A stretch of 64,000 bases of DNA, taken from NCBI GenBank assembly GCA_015956445.1, contig WIUZ02000012.1:186001-250000 (forward strand), read 5' to 3'. The translations under genes were made by a program, and so were the position numbers. The notes below the pieces were generated by a model, which made no database searches, was not told where the DNA came from, and worked only from the letters and a program-made list of their open reading frames with translations. The DNA comes from Thelephora terrestris. Its lineage: Eukaryota > Basidiomycota > Agaricomycetes > Thelephorales > Thelephoraceae. Positions within the stretch are counted from its first letter, which is position 1. Every line of letters begins with the position of its first letter. Positions 11,093 to 24,591 of the stretch are shown piece after piece.

Positions 11093-11863
11093 ATGGTTCG
11101 AGTATCCGTCTTGGTTCGTTTCAAAAACTCTCGCGTTTTCTCCTCAGAGCTCACACATCCCTCTAGAATGATTGCCTTGTTCGTCCGTTTCTGGCTTCGT
11201 TCTATCTAGATACGAAAAGAACTCACCTTACTACAGAACAACATTGTCAACGCCGAAAGACGCGGCAAGCGCCAGGTCTTGATTCGCCCCTCTTCCAAGG
11301 TCGTCGTCAAATTTTTAAGTGTCATGCAGCGACATGGTAAGTTCACTTGGCTTACTTTCTCCGGGCGATATAACTACGGTTGGCGAGAGTGACTTCACTT
11401 GTCATTCGTTTTAAACGGCCGGTACATCAACTCTATTGTCTCTTTCTTTCCAAACAACCCTCGCACCCTGTTTTTTTTTTCGTGGACGCTTTGGGTTCAC
11501 TCTGGAGACTACAACATTTACTCATATACTGGCAACCTTGTTTATCAGGTTACATCGGAGAGTTTGAGATCGTCGATGACCATCGGTCTGGAAAGATTGT
11601 TGTTCAGTTGAACGGCCGGCTGAACAAGACCGGCGTTATTTCGCCCCGTTACAACGTTCAAGTCACCCAGATTGAGAATTGGGTCAACTTATTGCTCCCA
11701 GCTCGTGGCTTTGGGATTATAATCCTGGTGAGTCGTCAGTTCGTGGTGTTTTCGGTATCGTGCGCTAATTTTATAATTCTAGACAACATCCTCAGGCATC
11801 TTGGATCACGACGAGGCTCGCCGAAAGAACGTTGGAGGAAAACTACTGGGATACGTGTACTAG
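11093..11863 (+). CDS. RPS22: 40S ribosomal protein uS8
   Basis: Small-subunit ribosomal protein (S15a/S22 family), exactly 130 residues when spliced. Five exons are read: 11093-11113 (MVRVSVL), 11167-11178 (NDCL, a 12-base exon), 11237-11336 ([18 protein letters not shown] to MQRHG), 11549-11727 ([18 protein letters not shown] to ARGFGIIIL) and 11783-11863 ([19 protein letters not shown], ending GYVY). All boundaries are GT-AG, with the two flanking the micro-exon starting GTTCGT. Without the 12-base exon the conserved N-D-x-L segment would be missing. Confidence 0.95.
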
Positions 11864-12060
11864 AGCATATTTTCTGTATTCGTGTAGCATTTTTCTTACA
11901 GTAAATGAAGGCAACACCAAAAAAGTCGTTGCCGTGTTTGCACCCACGCAGCCACCCGCCTCCACCTGTCTCGTCATCACAATCAGCCCGGGCGCGGACA
12001 CGGCCAGTTCTGTTCACGACCACTCTTGACGGACGATTGAAGATACCCATTTCCACCTAG

Positions 12061-13385
12061 ATGACTCTCCCCGCCAACGACGCCTTTACGCTCGGTCTCG
12101 CCCACGACGAAACGAGACGGCCACACCAATCACGCTCCCGCTCTTTGCCTCGTTCTCCTTCCCCGAAAATCTCTTTCTCGTCTTCCAAGTCCACAGTCAC
12201 CGCCACGCATACATCCAGAGTTGAGCGTGGTCTTGCCAGAAGGGCAAGCAAGCATACCTCGTCGAACCGACACAAAGATGGTTCGGGCGCCCTCGCCGAC
12301 GGTCTTCACAACTCCTTTACAAAGGCCATACAACCCCCCTTACAAGAGATAGAAGAAAAACGAGAAGACAGTCCGACTCCCTCCCCACCCAATCCTATAC
12401 AGAAGGTGGATTGGGAAATCCCTCGAAAGTTACTTCATTCATCTATCGGTATAACACCCGTCATTTCTCCCTCGCTGTCTCGGCTCACGCGTAGCCCCTT
12501 CAGGATTTCTCACTTTGTACCTGTACTATTCAAACGGATCCCCCAGACCTGTCGTAGTCAGCCTTGGAACCGCGCTGGTCGCTATAATTGCACCAGCAGA
12601 TCTCATCCGTCTTCGCTCTCCACGATTTGAGAAGATTTATGAAAGGTGTCTGGGCTTTTTGATGCGAGAAAGCGAAAAGGTGCAGAAACCTTCGGTTACG
12701 GTCTCCCAGCCCGCTGACAGAATTCTCGCAGAAATCTACGAATGGTGTGATCTGGTACATCCTTGGGGTTGTTTTCGTCTTGGCATCCTTCCCGTTAGAC
12801 ATCGCAGTGGTGTCCATCCTTATGTAAACAGTTTTAGAACCAATACTCAAGTTCTCACCACTGACACCCTGAGCAGACTTTCTTGGGCCGATACCAGTGC
12901 TTCTACATTCGGTCGCCTTTGGGGGAAGAGGACGAGGGCACTTCCGCGCACTTTTTTGGGTCTGCCGTTCGCCCCTCGCAAGTCTCTCGCAGGATTTATC
13001 GCTGCCTCCCTAACAGGCGCCCTGACCGCCATCGCTTTCTGGGGCTGGTTTGCCCCAATAGTGAATCGACCCGAAGTATCGTGGACCTGGGCAGACGGTT
13101 TCTCTGTTTCGTCCGCAGCAAAAGATCATATCCTTGAAAGCGCCAAACGACGAGGGTCGCTCGACTTCGGCGGGTGGGTGGGCCTTGGAATCATCGGCGT
13201 CTTCGCGGGGATTGTATCTGGTGTTGCGGAGGCATTAGGTGATTGACTTGTTCACACCTCCTTCCAGCTCTCACTGACCCCTGCTCAAAGATTTAGGCAC
13301 CGTGGATGATAATCTCAGCCTACCAGTCATCTCGGGCACCTGCCTTTGCGGTTTGTTCAAGCTCTTCGGCTACGTTTCGTCATGA
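12061..13385 (+). CDS. DGK1: CTP-dependent diacylglycerol kinase (DGK1)
   Basis: ER integral-membrane enzyme that phosphorylates diacylglycerol with CTP to make phosphatidate. The N-terminal ~120 residues are a basic, Ser/Arg-rich cytosolic tail (HQSRSRSLPRSPSP). The catalytic membrane domain starts with VDWEIPRKLLHSSIG. It continues across an intron as FLTLYLYYSNGSPRPVVV, then APADLIRLRSPRFEKIYE, NGVIWYILGVVFVLASFPLD and the key block SWADTSASTFGRLWG. This is followed by APRKSLAGFIAASLTGALTA and repeated hydrophobic helices, ending in FKLFGYVSS at 13385. These blocks match the fungal DGK1/SEC59-like cytidylyltransferase-related family. About four short introns. Confidence 0.88.
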
Positions 13386-13556
13386 AGGCAGCGGCCATTT
13401 CGACATTTGACTCTCTTAATCTCCGTATATTAAGTACCTCGATCTTACCTGCGATGTAATACCCTACGTAGGCCCAGCAGGTCGCAGACCATGCACGTTT
13501 AATCCATCTCAGCTTGCGCACGCACAGTTCCAGTTGCGCTCATGAGGGCTACTGGT

Positions 13557-15272
13557 CTACCGTCCATCCTGAGGACCGGGTCTAACAGACCTTTTGGTGT
13601 CTATCTTAACGTATTCGTTCTCCTCCCTTCTCTCATCATCCTCTTTCCTGACTGACATGTAGGCCTCTCCGAGAATCTGGAGTGCAACGGCTCGAAGGTT
13701 CGCCTTTGCAGGTGTGATAGAAGGGTCATCCAAGACTTTATCGCAGGTTTCTCTCAAGACGGATTCAATCTCCAGCTTGGCGCCCTGTGGAGTTTGCATG
13801 GATAAGTAGGGTTGGGAGTGAGTGAGAGGTCTGAGACTAGCCTTGAACAAGGCTTGCAGTCCTTTCTCTGCAGCTTGTTCTTCGAGTTTTCGTTTTTCCT
13901 CGGCGCTGAGGTTCCCGTCTCTTTCTGCGGCTTGAATTTGGTCAAATACTGCTTTCAATTCCATCGCGGACCGTACAGTCGAGACCCTACGAAACGCAAG
14001 TCAGTGCAGATGGGCGTGTTGGCGTAAGGTGCGTACGTTTCGCTGAAGACGTGATATTTCCCTTGTACATTATGGAGCCATCCTCCGACTCCGAAGAGTG
14101 TCTGACGGGTTGCTAGATGGTGTTTTGCTTTGGATACATACACGAAGCCAATTGCCTTCGGAAGGGCGATGAGTAGAGAGAAGCGACAGCACGAGACTCC
14201 AGTACATGCAACAGGTCTACCCCATAGCTCTCTGTCTTTAATTCCCTGAACGGATAACAGATGATTGATGAGATGTGACTGGAAATCAAGTTTGAAAACG
14301 CACTGTGCTTCGAGGTAGCATATCGCACGCCAGCTGGTTGTGACCTGGGGATCATCCGGGCCGTTGGCTCCTTCGGTGAATATGCTTAGTTTGCGCTCAA
14401 GGACTTCCACAAGCTTGTCAATGCGCTGCTTCCTCACAGCAGCTTTCTGCATAAAGCACAAGCGTGAGCTGGCGGGAACTAAGAAGTCAAACTTGCGTAC
14501 CTCTGCAGCGACCCTCTTTGCCTTCTCTTCTCGCTTGGCTTTCTCCTCTATTGAAATGATTTCCCGCCCTTTGGCGTCACGGGGGGCATCCTCGCTGTTG
14601 TCTTCATCCTGAAGGGCGGACTTCATGTCCTTAGCGAGACTTATCTCGCCGATGATTGGGATGAAACGTTCTCCGCCAAAGATTGCTCCAAACACTTCTT
14701 CCGGGTCTACGTATCCGCCCTCTGGGGCACTTTCCTTGGGGCCGAACTCGTTGTACTTCTTGCGGAGTGCGGGGTCAGTGAGTGTCTGGTAAGCGATCGC
14801 GATTTCCTTGAACCGGTTCTCAGCATCTGGGTCGTCCCGATTCTTGTCTGGATGGAACTTGATAGCGAGCCGACCTTGATGGGTTAAAGATGAAGGAAAG
14901 TGAGGAAAAGCACCAGGAGGAAAACATACGATACGCCTTTTTGATGTCGTCCGCAGTCGCGTCTACGGGGACACCGAGGAGGTCGTAGTAACCTGTTTCG
15001 AGGGGTCGTTCATCTGTGCCAATCTTCCTGCTTTTTCTACTTGGCCCGGCTATTGAGGGCTTGCTCGGCCCTGCGTCAGGCAGGTTTGGAGGAAGTTGCC
15101 CGGGATAGAAGGCGTGGCTGAAGACAGTCTGACATTCGAAACACCTAACCTGAAGCAGAGTGGAGGGCGGAGGAGTTGGCTGTGGGACAGAGAATTCGAG
15201 AGGGATGTTGCACTTGCTGCAACTTGTCCTGATATGTGGGATCACAGGCCTGGATGAAAGGATCGGAGACAT
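13557..15272 (-). CDS. DnaJ co-chaperone with DnaJ-X domain (CAJ1/DJP1-like)
   Basis: Type-III-like Hsp40. The start at 15272 gives MSPILSSRPVIPHIRTSCSK. Two CxxC pairs follow (CSKC and CFEC), forming a likely zinc ribbon before the J domain. The J domain begins LETGYYDLLGVPVDATADDI, has KKAYRRLAIKFHPDKN with the HPD that stimulates Hsp70, and ends LTDPALRKKYNEFGP. After EEVFGAIFGGERFIPIIGEI comes the DnaJ-X region with RVAAE-type coiled coil, LLSVQGIKDRELWGRPVAC-like helices and LGEAYMSVRKEDDERREENE at the end. CAJ1/DJP1-type proteins act in cytosolic folding and peroxisomal import. The N-terminal zinc ribbon is an addition to the yeast form. A GTG-started extension to 15281 is not used. Confidence 0.85.
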
Positions 15273-15606
15273 CGCGGTCACGGTTCAACTGAAACAACGA
15301 CGAGCGATGACCCTCGAGACCAAAGACGACCTCGAGAAAATCACCATCGCCCTTAACCGGGCAGTCCTCGACCCTCCAATTCACAGCCCACCACCTGCAG
15401 CCTTCGGGGCGGGTGGTCCTATGTATTGTCATAATTTCCTGCTCGGTGGCAATCGGCTCAATCATGATCTAGGCTAAAGCAATTCGACCAGTCGAGTGCC
15501 TCAAGCAGAGGGGGCTATTCTACCCCAAAATCTGTTGTGGGGATTGGTGGCAAAGGTGCACTACACTCATCACCCCATTACTAGTGACACTCACCGGGCT
15601 TTTAAG

Positions 15607-17566
<1,960 letters not shown>

Positions 17567-18060
17567 GTGACAATGACTAGAGTGTATACAATCAAAACAA
17601 TAATCATTGGTGCTGACAAGCAGCATGACCCATGACTAAGATCAGGCAGCTTTTCAAATTGAAGAGTGAGAGTAGAGTGAGATGGAATCTGCACTGTCAA
17701 TTATTTGTGACCTTTTTTCATTCAAGGCTTGAGGAGGTAAATCCCCCCTGGGGCCTTGATCTCTGACCACCATCTGGTGGCAGATTTCCCACGCTCCAGA
17801 GGTGAGCGTGCCAGCCATAAGGAGTCATGTCGGTGACTGACTTGCTTCACAGCACCCCCCATCAGCAAAAGGGAAATCAACTTATTTTTCCCACCAGCCA
17901 AATCTGACAGATTTTGCGGTATAAATGGCAGGGCGCTTAGGACATAAACTTATAGAAGTTAGAAAATAAGTCTAAAGGTTACGGAAAAGGCAAAAAAAGT
18001 CGGAAAAGGCTGAAACAAGTCTGAAATAAGTAAAATTCCATGTTGCTGATGCCCCCCCCA
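17567..18060. other. Intergenic spacer, no gene seen
   Basis: An A/T-richer spacer downstream of the bifunctional kinase. It has a run of short AAAAGGC/AAGTC-type imperfect repeats near 17950-18045 (aaaataagtc, gaaaaggc, gaaacaagtc). No supported ORF. Confidence 0.4.
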
Positions 18061-19445
18061 CCTCAGAATCACCATAATGGTGACCTAGAAGAGCATCCCA
18101 ACTCTTCCATGCCCAAAACGGAGCATCCGCCCTCCCATGAGGCACCCCCTAGCTCCAAACACGAACTACGCATCACCACGAGCTAAGAATGTAATACTGC
18201 AACCCTTCCCAAACCTACCACCCCATCCACAAACCACCAATTGCCCCTCCCCACCATGGCGAAGAACAAATCAGGGAAGAAAAGGAAATCATAGAAAAAG
18301 CAGATAAGCAAACCCCCAACCCACTCATCTCCCTCTCTTACCCCTCCTCCTATCACCTATCAACTTCGTCCACCCACAACCTAGCCAAAGCTACTGAGCT
18401 CAACCGCTGGCCAAACCCTGAAAGATGATGGACTCCAAGTACCAGAGCCTAGTCAGTATTTCCACCAACCCCAGCACCCTGGCCAGAGGGCAACACTCCC
18501 GCCAACTCCCCAACCACAACAGATATGCTGGCCTGGAAAACACCTCCCCCATGGAAACCAATGACCAGTCCAACCAGCAGAGCAGTAAAAAGAAGAGGGC
18601 CGACACCAACCCTGACGAGCATGGCTCCTCCCACCAAAGCTGCTCCCCAAGCCTTTACCTCTCGCAGTCCCCTATCCCCAACCAACTCGGGTTAATGTTC
18701 CCTCCCACCAGCACCCCACCTGCATACGGCACCCCCAGCAACACCCCTGTGCCCCACAACCCCTCAGGCATCAGGGGCCGCAACACTATGCTTCATCGCA
18801 TTATCACCTCTACACTGATCAGAAGGGATACCATCCCACCCCCGAACCAGCTCGCCTCCAACAGCCTCACAGACTCAGCCCCCCCTAATGACCATCTTCA
18901 ACAAGAAGGTCACTGGATTCTCCAGCGACTCCCCCTTCATCAGCATAGAATCGGACATTGTCAACTCCTGGAAGTTCAAAATTCCTGGCATCAAAGGCCT
19001 CGTCTACCCCCATGACACCTCCTACTCTGAGGATCTAGCCGGCCAGATTGCTGAGTGCATGGAGCAGGCTATCTCCCTCCATCTAGGCTGCACCCCCCAT
19101 TGTCACCGCCCCCACTCCCATAGAGGACTTCGAAAGCAGGAAACCCAACAACTGCCGCCCCTGGTGCTACCTCCTATCCAAAATATCCAAGGAAAACCTT
19201 GATACCCTACTTAGCCAAGGATTCATAGCAAACCAACACGCATGCCTGAATATAATCCCCCTGAGCCCCTCCCCCTCCCACTACGTTGGTTGCATCCGCA
19301 ACCTCACCTACGAGGAAACAGACCAAGATACCGTCACTGACCTCATCAAGAGAACCCTCAGCAAAAACACCACCCACAAGAATGTCAGGGCCACTCTACC
19401 CTTTAGCTCCCAGTGTCCACTGAGGTTCCCTGAACCTAGCTAGTC
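18061..19445 (+). pseudogene. Remnant of a basidiomycete repeat-family ORF
   Basis: C-rich, coding-like DNA with conserved peptide segments: TIFNKKVTGFSSDSPFI, VNSWKFKIPGIKGLVYP and, in a shifted frame, KPNNCRPWCYLLSKIS, LLSQGFIANQHACLNI and YVGCIRNLTYEETDQD. This resembles a protein family I know only as repetitive in agaricomycete genomes, with GKIRxxSY-type blocks and often a C-terminal cysteine-rich end. Segments fall in more than one frame and no start or full end is seen, so it is a decayed copy. The longest single ORF here (from 18425) is largely in the wrong frame. The element class is unknown. Confidence 0.4.
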
Positions 19446-19472
19446 CGACTAGTGACTCCTGGTAGGTTGTCC

Positions 19473-19826
19473 TGTTGAGCAGGTAGAGTATATTCTATAC
19501 TACTACATGGCGTACTCTAGTCCTTACCTGAGAGGGGAAGATGTGATAGTGCAAGTGGGGGTGAGAGAGAGAGAAGCGATTGATTGATCTATCTACACAT
19601 GTGGGGTATATATATCTATCTACTCTATAGGCATCACAACTATACAGTGTGACTGATGCAGGGTCCATGTGGCGGCTTAAGGCACGCGAGCGTCATACCG
19701 ATTGATCGGATCACTGATGTGGTACCGTCCCTTCGGGTCACTTATTCAGCGCTCTCCGGCATCGGCTCTCACTTAAAGCGGTGGAGCCAGTTGACCCGTT
19801 GCCGGGCGCAGACCTCCGGTTCAACA
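19473..19826 (-). repeat. Copia 3' LTR
   Basis: Direct partner of 55821-56174, same length (354). It starts TGTTGAGCAGG and ends CCGGTTCAACA on the + strand. A purine-rich tract (minus strand AGTAAGGGGGAG) abuts its internal edge, as expected for a 3' LTR of a minus-oriented element. Confidence 0.92.
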
Positions 19827-19902
19827 CTCCCCCTTACTAAGTACAGCTCCCTGTATAACTTCATTGGTGGGAACTGGACTGTAGTAAGTTGGAGGTATGT
19901 GC

Positions 19903-21609
19903 TTAGAACAATTCAAGGCCTAGGGCATCTCTGAATTTTCTGAGTTTGACGACTCCAAGGTTCTTCGTCAGGAGATCCGCGGGATTGTCATCTCCGGGAA
20001 TGAAATACACTACCACGTGTCCGTCATTGATGACTTCGCGAATATAATGATAGCGGATATCAATGAGTTTCGACCTCTTTTCAGTAACCGGGTTTGAGGC
20101 GATAAAGATTGAACCTTGATTATCTCCACAGATTGGGATGGCTTTAAGGTCATAGCCGAGCTCCCCCAGAAGGGTATGCATCCAGACTACTTGGCGGCTA
20201 CAATCAGAGAGCGCCATGTATTCTGCTTCAGTGGACGACAGCGCAATGGTTTTCTGCGCTCTTGAGGTCCATGAGATGAGCCCTTTTGCCATCCGGACAA
20301 AGTATCCACTTTGGGATCATCTCTGAGTGGGATCTGAGGCCCAGTCTGAGTCGGTACAGGCTGAGATACCTTCCCATGAATCTCCGTCGTAGGTTAATCG
20401 GTATTTTGATGTCCCGATTAGATAGCAGCAGATATATAGTGCTTTTTTGACGTGCTCTTTTGACGGGTTTGCAGCATATTGCGCAAGTTTGGTGACCGCA
20501 AAGGCAATATCAGGTTGGGTACCCAGCATGAGGTATAATAAGGAACCAATTATGGTTTGGAACGTGCTTCGTCTTTCCGGGCATGCTACCTCTGTCGACG
20601 GAGTCGGCACATACCCAGCCAGGAGAGGGGTTGCTGCAACCTTAGCATTCTGCATTCCACATCGTTCGAGGACCGTTTGGAGGTAGGCGCATTGATCTAT
20701 GGAGATCTTGCTGCTGTGTCTAGTGATCCTCATGCGGAGGAAATCAGTTAGGTTCCCTAAATCCCTGGTTTCCCATATCTTCATGAACTCCCCCTTGAGC
20801 TGCTCCGTAAGCGCTGTGTGGGGTCCGGTAAAGATGGTGTCGTCTACGTAGATTAACGCGATTACGAATCTTCCATCTTTGTCCTGGTAAATGAAGATCC
20901 CAGCATCTGAGCTCAAGGATTTAAATCCGAGCTTTTCCATGGACTGTTTCAGGGCTCACCACCATGTGAGTCCAGCTTGTTTCAGTCCGTAGAGGGCACG
21001 CTTTAAGTGGAGAACATGGGTCTCTTTTCCTGGAGCTACGAATCCCTCTGGTTGTTCCATGTAAATCTCCTTGTCGAGTTCACCATATAGGTATGCATTG
21101 CGAACATCAAGTCCTTTAAGGACCCATCCTCCAAGGGCAGCCATTGCAAATATTAGGCGCACCGTCTCGAATCGGACAATGGGGGAGAATACAGCATTGT
21201 AGTCCATTCCCTCAACCTGTGAGAAGCCTTTTGCTACTAAGCGGGCTTTCTTGCAACCATCTGGTTTTTGGTTGAATACCCAGCGGTTTTTAATAACCTT
21301 GTGGCCTCGAGGGCGCTCTACCAGGTCGTATACACCTCGCTTGCAAAGAGCTTCCAACTCTTCATTGCAAGCTGTCCTCCATTCCTTGAGCTCAGCCTGT
21401 GGTAGTGTGGCGATGTCTCGGTATTTCCATTCTTTTGGAGTTTTTTCGCTGGCGGTTGGTGAGACGGCCTTTGAAATTAAGAGGTTTTGGAGTTCTACCC
21501 CCCCTTCCCGGCATAGCCTAGCTAGAAGGGCGTCAGTGTCCTCCTCAGGGGTGGTAAATCCGGATGGTTCAACGGACTTTTCAACCTCATTTTCGGACTC
21601 TGACACCAC
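19903..21609 (-). mobile_element. Copia pol: reverse transcriptase and RNase H
   Basis: Fossil coding segment. The linker before RT has TLPQAELKEWRTACNEELEA. The RT core has VYDLVERPRGHKVIKNRWVF, QVEGMDYNAVFSPIVRFETV, GLDVRNAYLYGELDKEIYME and ALIYVDDTIFTGP with its YVDD catalytic box. The tail carries the Copia RNase H block AQKTIALSSTEAEYMALSD and DIRYHYIREVINDGHVVVYF. The part is spread over several frames and is considered inactive. Confidence 0.9.
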
Positions 21610-22932
21610 CTCAGTCTCTTCCTTAGCGGAGGATTCTCTCTCAGGAAGTGGCTGCGTGCTAGGTCCGGGAATTGCTCCTGAACTTCACCCGCACCTAGGT
21701 GCTACGGAAAAATCCCCAACAACCTTCTTCCAATCCTTCATGTGCTGCATAGACTTTATTATTTCTACCGGATGTTTACTTCCATAAACATTGCCGGGCT
21801 TGACTGGTACTTTTTGTTCACGCTGAGGCCTCTGAGCTTTGACTGGCGACGGAGGTATAATCGTCGGCGGAGCGGGTGGTGCATCTTCAGGGTCGGAATC
21901 AGAGCTAGAGCTGGGGGTAGGTGATCTTGGCGGCTCCGGGCTGGGCACTCTAGATTGCACCGGCGTCTGCGGCTGTGGTGCGGGCTCAATAGCACGTTCC
22001 TTGCCTTTTGAGGAAGGCTTGGGGGTAGGTTTGGGACACACTGAGGGTGTTGCGTCATCTCCCTCTTGTTCTCCTGGAAGGGGACACTGGCAGTCACCGT
22101 CTTTGTGACAGTGATGACTGGGTAGGGGTGGCGCAGTAGATTGCAGCCGTGTGTTACGCCATGTACTGGCAGTTGGGCACTTTGGAAAGTGCAACTCATC
22201 GAAGGTGGCCTGAGCAGCAGAGAAGATAACATTGTTAGGTCCGCACATAAAGATCCATCCCTTTCCTCCCAGGTGAGTTCCCAGGCAGGTCATTAACTCT
22301 GATCGGGGCGTGAGTTTATTCAACCGTACTTCCTCTGGGATGAAGACGTAGGCTCCACAGCCAAGAACCAGAAGATGATCAACTGAAGGCTTACTCCCAT
22401 TTAGTAGTTGGAATGGGGTCTGCCAGTTTAGGCGATGGTTCAGTGTTTGGTTGTAGATGTGAGTTGTGTGGTCAAGGGCGAATTCCCACCAAGACTGAGG
22501 GAGGCAAGCCTGCAATCTCATGGATTCCGCTTTATCCATCAATGTTTGAATGATCCTTTCCGTGTGACCATTTTGTTGGTGTGCATGCAGGATAGATTGG
22601 AGGATCTTGATCCCCTTTTCCTTGAGCATCGTTGTAAACACTAGGGAGGTATACTCTCCCCCTGCATTGGACATCCATCGCCGTACTCTCTTTTGGTATT
22701 TGGTCTCAACCATTGCCAGAAAGTGCCTGGTGGCTACAAGTGCGGCATCTTTAGTGCGCAAGTTCATGGTCCAGGCATGGGAGGTATAGTCGTCATAAAA
22801 GACAATTGAGTACTTGTATTTGCGATAGGATTTGATGGGGAAGGTTTTTAAATCCGAATGGATCAGCTCGAAAGGGGCACTCGCTCTGGTGCTGGATGGG
22901 GGAAAGGTCTTATTGGTCATCTTTCCTTGCGC
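21610..22932 (-). mobile_element. Copia pol: integrase core and C-terminal region
   Basis: The integrase catalytic core has FELIHSDLKTFPIKSYRKY, YSIVFYDDYTSHAWTMNL and LKEKGIKILQSILHAHQQNG, followed by HTERIIQTLMDKAESMRL. Then comes a low-complexity Pro/Ser region (about 21800-22130) before the reverse transcriptase. The upstream zinc-binding end lies on the far side of the Gypsy at 53580. Confidence 0.88.
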
Positions 22933-24440
22933 TGAACTGCTACTATCCGGGTGGAGTCGGGACACGACCAGAATAGCAGAAGTGGGGGGTGAGGGGTCGC
23001 CGGTTGTGCAGAGGTCGGGAAGGGGAGAGAAGCTAGACAGAGGAGAGGGAACCACGGTAGGTCGCGACGTTGTCGGGACGAGAAGGGAGAACTCCGTACT
23101 AGCAAACTCCTGCTAGACGATGACGATGGGCTAAGGGGCTAGTGGGCGATGGGCTAGTAGGCTAGGGGTCTATTGGAACTATGGGGCTAGTGGAATCGAT
23201 GTCAGAGCGAGGAGCTGGAGGTGTTCGATGATCAGGTCGTTCAAGCAGAAGGGAGAAGAGGTGTGAAGAGGCCCAGGGGTTTCTTGTTCGTTCAACTAGC
23301 TAGTACAGGGTATTTATAGGTAGGGACAGTGCGATCTACGCGAAAGAGATGAGAAAAGTAGCGAACAAATGGAGAAACGGTGGGAGAATAAGAACAGGTA
23401 GATAGAAAGGGATAAACGAGAGTCCGACGCAGGGTAGGGAGACGAACAGTTCATCGGGAGGCCGGAACGAGGCTGGGACAGGTCTTACCGAGAGGATGGA
23501 GCGATTGTGAGAAACAGAGCCAAAAGGGGAAGTCTACGGGTTCGAGATCAAAAGATCGTAACCGGGCGGGAGAGCGGGAGCAGTCGAAGATGATTGGCGA
23601 GCGAGAAGGAACGAGTCGACACGTGTCTAGACTGAAGGGAACCGGACCGGGGAGGGGACGCGTCATCGCGACGAGATAAGGGATCGGGAGGCATCGGCCG
23701 ATCACACTGGGGGCAGGGGCACCTGGAATTGGTGATTACATCTTGATTACATGGTGAGTTCATGTGCACTTTTCAACAATTGTAATCGCCGATTCCAGGT
23801 TGATTACATTTCAAATGTTACCTTGACATGTAATCCAACCAATGTCCACCAATTCCATTTGAAATGTTCTCACCAAATGTTTCTGGGATGTTTTTTACCT
23901 GTCAGCAAAAATGATACTGCAATGTAGTCAACATGTTCTTCAATCGTCCGAGATGTAATCTAAATGCGCTCAAAAACATGAGATGTTTTCACAATGTGCC
24001 CACTGGGCACATTCAGGAAACATTGCTTGGGAACATCTTGAGCAAATTTCAAATGGAGTTGGTGGCAACAGTTGGATTACATGTCAAGGTAACATTCGAA
24101 ATGTAATCAACCTGGAATCGGCGATTACAATCATTGAAAAGTGCACATGAACTCACCATGTAATCAAGATGTAATCACTGATTCCAGGTGCCCCTGCCCC
24201 CAGTGTCAACACGTCATGTGCCGTTCGGGGAGGACGGCCACGGATGCGGAAGCAGTAGGCGATGACGCATGTCGAAGGGATCGCGAGAACGGTTTGATGA
24301 TCGGGACGCCAAGTGGGCATGACACCCCTGTGACCGATCGAGGGGTCGTCGGCTCGCGTAGTCAGTAGTTAGCGGGGTAGGGAGACAGGGACTGGGGACT
24401 AGCACTAGATTCGAAGGTCGCGCGAATAGACGGCGGGTCA
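22933..24440 (-). repeat. Gypsy 3' LTR, carrying a MITE
   Basis: Begins TGAACTGCTACTATCC and ends GCGGGTCA on the + strand. The purine-rich + strand and the flanking GCGC match the copy at 52572-53575. Subtracting the 501-bp MITE and its 3-bp duplication leaves 1,004 bp, equal to the other LTR. Confidence 0.95.
23705..24205. mobile_element. CACTG foldback MITE (short subfamily)
   Basis: Ends CACTGGGGGCAGGGG and its inverse, flanked by TCA (23702-23704 and 24206-24208). The two halves are near-perfect inverted copies of over 200 bp containing repeated GATTACAT / ATGTAATC words. The uninterrupted site is seen in the other LTR at about 53340. No coding capacity. The ends and 3-bp duplication fit the CACTA/EnSpm superfamily. 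Confidence 0.9.
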
Positions 24441-24458
24441 TCTCCTCGAGACTTTAAA
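24441..24458 (-). other. Gypsy polypurine tract next to the 3' LTR
   Basis: The + strand reads TCTCCTCGAGACTTTAAA directly against the LTR. In element sense this is a purine-rich AGTCTCGAGGAGA ending at the 3' LTR, the expected plus-strand primer position. The same 18 bases recur at 26748-26765. Confidence 0.6.
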
Positions 24459-24591
24459 ATTCAACCACCCTTGGTTGCGTGAGGTCGCCATGAGGCAAAC
24501 GTGAGGCGTCCAAATCGGGAAGGCCACGCGGAAGGAAAATGACGAGATCGCGGTTTCGCCAACTCATCACTTCTCTTTTCTGACCTCTGCC

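Noticed and set aside
15300-15480. Minus-strand reading upstream of the DnaJ gene as an N-terminal extension
   Set aside because: An open frame exists but joins the DnaJ frame poorly, and the ATG at 15272 already gives a complete zinc-ribbon start.
18425-19015. 196-codon + ORF as an intact gene
   Set aside because: Low-complexity Pro/Ser/Asn content; the conserved peptides lie in other frames, so it is only part of a remnant.
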